This document shows, one piece after another, positions 5,883-9,592 of a stretch of 9,592 nt of DNA. Below the pieces are notes generated by a model. It had not been told where the DNA came from. It did not search any database and saw only the letters and a program-made list of their open reading frames with translations. How positions within the stretch are numbered: position 1 is the stretch's first letter; each line of letters opens with the position of its first letter. A program made the position numbers and the translations under genes. Source of the stretch: Candidatus Krumholzibacteriia bacterium (GTDB taxonomy: Bacteria; Krumholzibacteriota; Krumholzibacteriia; LZORAL124-64-63); the NCBI GenBank assembly GCA_030590265.1, contig JAUUYW010000105.1:1-9592 (forward strand). Direction: 5' to 3'.

Positions 5883-8114
5883 ATGAGGAATTCAAAGTTG
5901 CGTATTCTTACTCATTGGCTACTGGTATTCGGCCTTCTGCTGGTTGCAGTCCCAGCATCTTTGCAAGCCGAAGAAACCGAGAGCAAGCGTCCCCGGATCG
6001 GCCTGGTGCTCGGGGGTGGTGGAGCCCGCGGTGCCGCCCATGTTGGAGTGTTGCGTGCCTTGAAGGAAATGAATGTCCCGGTGGATTATATCACCGGTAC
6101 TAGTATGGGTTCGGTGGTCGGGTCTCTGTACGCCCTCGGCCTGCAACCCGATGAAATTGAAGCCATCCTGCTGGGTGTGGACTGGGACGATCTGTTTTCC
6201 GACCGTCCTCTTCGCCCGAACCGCAATTTCCGTCGCAAAGAAGATGATTCAGCGGCTTTTCTTCCCGTGGAGTGGGGCTGGAAAGGACGCATCGTTTTGT
6301 CCAGCGGGGTCATCGCAGGACAGAAGCTCAGCTTTGCCTTTCGGGACAACAATCTGTACCTGGCAGGGTACGATGGTTTCGACAATTTGGCGTATCCCTT
6401 CCGGGCCGTGGCCACTGATCTGCAAACCGGTCTGATGTTTGTGCCTGACAAGGGAAACCTGTTGAAGATGGTGCGGGCAAGCATGAGTATTCCCGGTGTT
6501 TTCCCTCCTGTGGTTTGGGAGGGCCGGACTCTTGTAGACGGTTATCTGGCCCGCAACCTGCCTGTGGATGTTTGCCAGGATTTGGGGGCCGATATTATCA
6601 TAGCCGTAGATGTGGGATCCCTTCCTGAAGAAACTGATCCTAATTATTTTAAAACCCTCGGCGGCATCAATATGCAGAAGGGAATCATCAACTCCCGTCA
6701 AAACGTGGATCCGCAACTGGAGATGGTGGATGTTGTTATTCGCCCCATCCTGACGGGTATCACTACCCGGGATTTCAAGAGTGTGGGAAAAACCATTGAG
6801 CCTGGATACCAGGCTGCCCTGGCGGTGGAAAAGCAGTTGCGCAACCTTTCGGTTTCCCCAGAAGAGTACGCTGCCCACCTGGCAAAGCATGCCCACCCGG
6901 GTGAGATTGAACTGATTATCAGTGATATTGAAATTCACAACAACACTCGGGTTCACAAGCGGGCAATCCGGGAAAATATCAACCAGCGTGTGGGTGAGGT
7001 GCTGGACCTCGACCAGTTGAAAGAAGACTTGGCTGAAATCTATGATTTTGGTGTCTTCAATTTGATTGATTTCAGCCTGGAAGAACAGGATGGGGAAATC
7101 ACCCTGATTGTTACTGCGGATGAGAAATATTATTCGCCAAATATTCTCAATTTCGGGATTTCCTATTACGGTGGAGAAGGACACACGAGTGTCCTGAATG
7201 CCAGGATGCGTTGGACCCGTCTGGAAATGAACCGTTTCGGAGCAGAACTGCGTACGGATGTCCAGTTGGGGGAAACCAATCTGCTTCGCTCAGAATATTA
7301 CCAACCATTGTCCTGGAACCGGGCCCCGTTTGTTGCTTTTTCCGCCCAATACAAAGCGGCTCTCTATCCCTGGTATTATGAAATGAAACACTGGGGTAAT
7401 TACAAAACATCATCCTGGCACGTCATGCCCGATATTGGCTCCCGTTTGGGTCACTGGGGAGAGGTTCGCGTGGGCATGAATTATGGCCATCTGAATGCTT
7501 CCGACAGAACCGGGTTGAGTTTGGCTGAATTCGATGGGATGCGCGGTGGTTACAGGGTTCTGTTGAAAGTTGACAAGGTTGACTTTCCTTTCCTTCCCCG
7601 TCATGGCATCGAAGGTTTTGTTCATTATTATGCCGGGCGACCCGAATTTGGCTCGGGCTTGGACTATGACCGATTGAATGGCCAATTTGGTGGTGCCCAC
7701 ACCTGGCGTGGCAATACATTCCATGCGTCCCTGGAAGGTGGCACCAACTTGAGTTCGGTGTTGCCTGAATTTGAAATGTTCACTCTCGGAGGTATGAATC
7801 AATTGACCGGGTACCAGCGCAACCAACTGCGCGGTCAGCGCTATTTTTTGGGGCAATTGCGTTGGTATCACCAAATTGCCGGTCATCCCAGTCCCCTGTC
7901 AACATCATGGTATCTGGTGCTCCAGGCCGAAGCCGGCAATGCCTGGTACAATCCCGATGATGCCGCCCTTGATGATTTGCTCTACACTGGATCCATCGGT
8001 GTGGTGGGCACAACCATGTTGGGTCCTTTGGCCATTGTCTACGGACGGGCCATGGATGGCAATGACGCGGCCTACATAACATTGGGTGTCGTGCGCAACC
8101 CACTTCGCAGGTAA
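5883..8114 (+). CDS. Patatin-POTRA-barrel protein, type Vd autotransporter-like (PlpD/FplA family)
   Basis: This is a 743-residue outer-membrane protein predicted to display or release a lipase/phospholipase. Residues 1-29 form a signal peptide (cleavage after LQA). The patatin domain (about 37-300) has the oxyanion glycine motif GGGGARG at 44-50, the nucleophile S74 in GTSMGS, the ASMSIPGVFPPV segment at 199-210 and the catalytic D219 in VDGYLARNLP, so the Ser-Asp dyad is intact. A single POTRA-like domain follows at about 341-412. From about 418 to the end is a BamA/TpsB-like barrel of alternating strands. This order and size match the P. aeruginosa type Vd protein PlpD (728 residues, from memory). 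The last strand is followed by a basic RNPLRR tail rather than ending in an aromatic residue. The ribosome site is modest (GGGA, 5872-5875). It lies 18 bases after the small barrel gene and 5 bases before the antiporter, so it is the middle gene of a probable operon. Whether the passenger is cleaved off cannot be seen. Confidence 0.9.
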   Translation: MRNSKLRILTHWLLVFGLLLVAVPASLQAEETESKRPRIGLVLGGGGARGAAHVGVLRALKEMNVPVDYITGTSMGSVVGSLYALGLQPDEIEAILLGVDWDDLFSDRPLRPNRNFRRKEDDSAAFLPVEWGWKGRIVLSSGVIAGQKLSFAFRDNNLYLAGYDGFDNLAYPFRAVATDLQTGLMFVPDKGNLLKMVRASMSIPGVFPPVVWEGRTLVDGYLARNLPVDVCQDLGADIIIAVDVGSLPEETDPNYFKTLGGINMQKGIINSRQNVDPQLEMVDVVIRPILTGITTRDFKSVGKTIEPGYQAALAVEKQLRNLSVSPEEYAAHLAKHAHPGEIELIISDIEIHNNTRVHKRAIRENINQRVGEVLDLDQLKEDLAEIYDFGVFNLIDFSLEEQDGEITLIVTADEKYYSPNILNFGISYYGGEGHTSVLNARMRWTRLEMNRFGAELRTDVQLGETNLLRSEYYQPLSWNRAPFVAFSAQYKAALYPWYYEMKHWGNYKTSSWHVMPDIGSRLGHWGEVRVGMNYGHLNASDRTGLSLAEFDGMRGGYRVLLKVDKVDFPFLPRHGIEGFVHYYAGRPEFGSGLDYDRLNGQFGGAHTWRGNTFHASLEGGTNLSSVLPEFEMFTLGGMNQLTGYQRNQLRGQRYFLGQLRWYHQIAGHPSPLSTSWYLVLQAEAGNAWYNPDDAALDDLLYTGSIGVVGTTMLGPLAIVYGRAMDGNDAAYITLGVVRNPLRR

Positions 8115-8119
8115 AATGA

Positions 8120-9388
8120 ATGAATCTGTTTGATATTATTTCTCTGCTGATGGTGCTGGCGGCCACCTTTGGTTACATCAACCACCGCTGGCTCAAGCTG
8201 GAGCCCACCGTTGGCCTGCTGATGATCAGCCTGGCCAGTTCGTTGGGCATCATGCTGCTGCACTGGATCTTTCCTGGCCTGGCCATTGTTCATCAGCTGC
8301 AGACCACCCTCAGCAATATCGATTTCAACCGCACTCTGATGCACGGCATGCTGGGATTCCTTTTGTTTGCCGGCGCCTTGCACGTGGATCTGGAATACTT
8401 CATCAAACGCAAACTGACCATTGCCACTTTGGCCACAGTCGGGTTGCTCATGTCCACTTTCATTGTGGCGTATCTGAGTTGGTGGCTTTTCCGGTTGCTC
8501 GGTTTTGAAGTGAGCTTTCTGGCTTGCCTTATTTTTGGTTCGTTGATCTCACCCACCGACCCCATCGCAGTGATGGGCACGCTGAAAACCCTGAACGCGC
8601 CCCAGGACCTGGAAGCCAATATTGCCGGGGAGAGTTTGTTCAATGATGGTGTCGCGGTGGTGGTTTTCACCGCTTTAGTGGCCATGCTGGGCGTGCAAAC
8701 CGGCCACGGTGGGGGACATGGAGCCCATGAAGGTGGAATGGGTGGCCTGGATGTTTTGCTGTTCTTCGTGCGCGAAGCGGGAGGCGGAGCGGTTTTGGGT
8801 CTGGCCTCCGGATACCTGGCCTATCGCATGATGCTCAGCATTGACGACTACAAAGTCGAAGTGCTGATCACTCTGGCCCTGGTCATGGGCGCCTACAGTT
8901 TGGCCTGGTCTCTGCATGTCTCCGGTCCCATCGCCATGGTGGTGGCCGGGATACTGATTGGCAACCGCGGACGGGCCCTGGCCATGAGCGAAGAAGTGGC
9001 CGACTACCTGGAAAAATTCTGGGAATTGCTGGATGAAATTCTCAACGCCCTGCTGTTCATGTTGATTGGTGTCGAAGTGCTGGTGATTTCGTTCAGCGGC
9101 ATGGGCGTGCTCGCCGGGTTGATCGTCATCGTCATCGTATTGCTGGCTCGGTTTATCAGTGTTTGGGTACCCATCAGCGTTATTGGCTTGCGCAACAGTT
9201 TCCCACCGGGGGTGACCAGGATTTTGACCTGGGCCGGATTGCGGGGCGGCATTTCCGTGGCCTTGGCGCTGTCCTTGCCGCCGATTCCTGAGAAGAGTTT
9301 GATTCTCACCTGCACCTACATGGTGGTTTTGTTCAGCATTGTGGTGCAGGGGATGACTATCAAGAAGGTTTTGCGACGGTATTTGTGA
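8120..9388 (+). CDS. CPA1-type sodium/proton antiporter (NhaP-like)
   Basis: This inner-membrane cation/proton exchanger of 422 residues has about 12-13 hydrophobic segments. Family signatures are clear: SPTDPIAV at 144-151, the ion-binding N175-D176 pair in GESLFND, and GLRGGIS at 373-379 with R375. An N-D pair is typical of electroneutral CPA1/NhaP-type exchangers, whereas electrogenic ones carry D-D; I infer exchange of Na+ (or K+/Li+) for H+ at 1:1. The loop after the sixth helix is rich in histidine and glycine (H196, H200, H203 within 195-208), possibly pH- or metal-sensing. The protein stops right after the last helix and has no cytosolic RCK or cNMP domain. The start is the ATG at 8120; it is 5 bases past the preceding stop, with AGG (8109-8111) inside the end of the upstream gene, so translational coupling is likely. 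No biochemical link to the upstream lipase is evident. Ion selectivity is not readable from sequence. Confidence 0.92.
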   Translation: MNLFDIISLLMVLAATFGYINHRWLKLEPTVGLLMISLASSLGIMLLHWIFPGLAIVHQLQTTLSNIDFNRTLMHGMLGFLLFAGALHVDLEYFIKRKLTIATLATVGLLMSTFIVAYLSWWLFRLLGFEVSFLACLIFGSLISPTDPIAVMGTLKTLNAPQDLEANIAGESLFNDGVAVVVFTALVAMLGVQTGHGGGHGAHEGGMGGLDVLLFFVREAGGGAVLGLASGYLAYRMMLSIDDYKVEVLITLALVMGAYSLAWSLHVSGPIAMVVAGILIGNRGRALAMSEEVADYLEKFWELLDEILNALLFMLIGVEVLVISFSGMGVLAGLIVIVIVLLARFISVWVPISVIGLRNSFPPGVTRILTWAGLRGGISVALALSLPPIPEKSLILTCTYMVVLFSIVVQGMTIKKVLRRYL

Positions 9389-9592
9389 GTGGGATTTGTG
9401 ATTGGAATTTGCAGTTATCCATTTGTTATCTGATCTGTAGCTTAATTTTGACAATAATGTCCAGTTTTCATGGCAATCCAGGAAAAATCCGCGAGCAAAA
9501 CCGGATAAATGTTCTTTTTGCGGGATAATTGCCTGCGGCCCTTCCCTTGAGACCTGCTGAAGCGGTAGAATAATGGCAATGCATTCTAGCCA
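9389..9592. other. Non-coding region after the antiporter
   Basis: No gene is supported in these 204 bases. No clean terminator follows the antiporter; the only candidate is a weak imperfect pairing (ATCC...GCAAAA with TTTTGC...GGAT, about 9487-9526) without a T-run. A perfect -35 word TTGACA stands at 9448-9453, but the best -10 at 17-18 bases (GGCAAT, 9472-9477) matches only three of six. The first part contains repeated words such as GATTTG/GATTGG and two TTATC copies, which may be degenerate intergenic sequence. The right end holds a better promoter candidate. Confidence 0.4.
9547..9574 (+). promoter_or_regulatory. Candidate promoter pointing out of the window
   Basis: TTGAGA (9547-9552) and AATAAT (9569-9574) each match five of six consensus bases and are separated by 16 bases. 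A small dyad, TAGAAT (9566-9571) with ATTCTA (9583-9588), overlaps the -10 and could be an operator. The gene it would serve lies beyond the right edge, so this stays tentative. Confidence 0.35.

Noticed and set aside
6249..7184. Minus-strand open frame of 311 codons opposite the patatin gene
   Set aside because: The plus frame carries intact patatin and POTRA motifs. The minus frame shows no family pattern.
8675..9454. Minus-strand open frame of 259 codons rich in His, Gln and Asn opposite the antiporter
   Set aside because: The composition is what antisense reading of hydrophobic transmembrane codons gives. No start context or domain supports it.
9487..9526. Imperfect hairpin as a terminator of the antiporter operon
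   Set aside because: The pairing is broken by a 4-versus-1 internal loop, the loop is long and no T-run follows.

Overview
The window is a stretch of ordinary-looking chromosome from a Gram-negative (diderm) bacterium. Two predicted outer-membrane beta-barrel proteins, a lipoprotein signal, Sec signal peptides and a periplasmic D-alanyl-D-alanine carboxypeptidase all point to a diderm. A small tetraheme c-type cytochrome suggests respiratory, probably anaerobic or microaerobic, metabolism. The lineage cannot be fixed from the sequence alone; a deltaproteobacterial or FCB-type environmental bacterium would fit. All seven genes are on the plus strand. I see no transposase, integrase, tRNA, rRNA or CRISPR array, and no clear sign of recent transfer.

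Left part (1-2844). A leader with a perfect GCAA-capped hairpin precedes a stand-alone trpB, with no trpA beside it inside the window. trpB is closed by a good intrinsic terminator (about 1476-1511). Next comes a D-alanyl-D-alanine carboxypeptidase of the PBP5/6 (DacA) type with its own leader.

Middle part (2845-5131). A near-consensus sigma-70-type promoter (2855-2883) sits directly behind the carboxypeptidase stop and drives an exported tetraheme cytochrome. Just downstream is a perfect 15-bp terminator-like hairpin. It lies inside the best-supported 5' coding region of the next gene, a TPR-repeat lipoprotein. This overlap of terminator and coding start is the oddest local feature.

Right part (5132-9388). 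Three tightly spaced genes (gaps of 18 and 5 bases) look like one operon. They encode a small 8-strand-like outer-membrane barrel protein, a 743-residue patatin-POTRA-barrel protein resembling type Vd autotransporters (PlpD/FplA), and a CPA1-type sodium/proton antiporter with a histidine/glycine-rich loop. The last 204 bases hold no gene but contain a candidate promoter pointing out of the window.

Functionally the window mixes one amino-acid biosynthesis enzyme with cell-envelope functions: peptidoglycan trimming, periplasmic electron transfer, outer-membrane lipase display and ion homeostasis. No previously undescribed multi-gene system is obvious. The best leads are the embedded hairpin at 3584-3617, the type Vd operon, and a TrpB that lacks a residue normally used to talk to TrpA.
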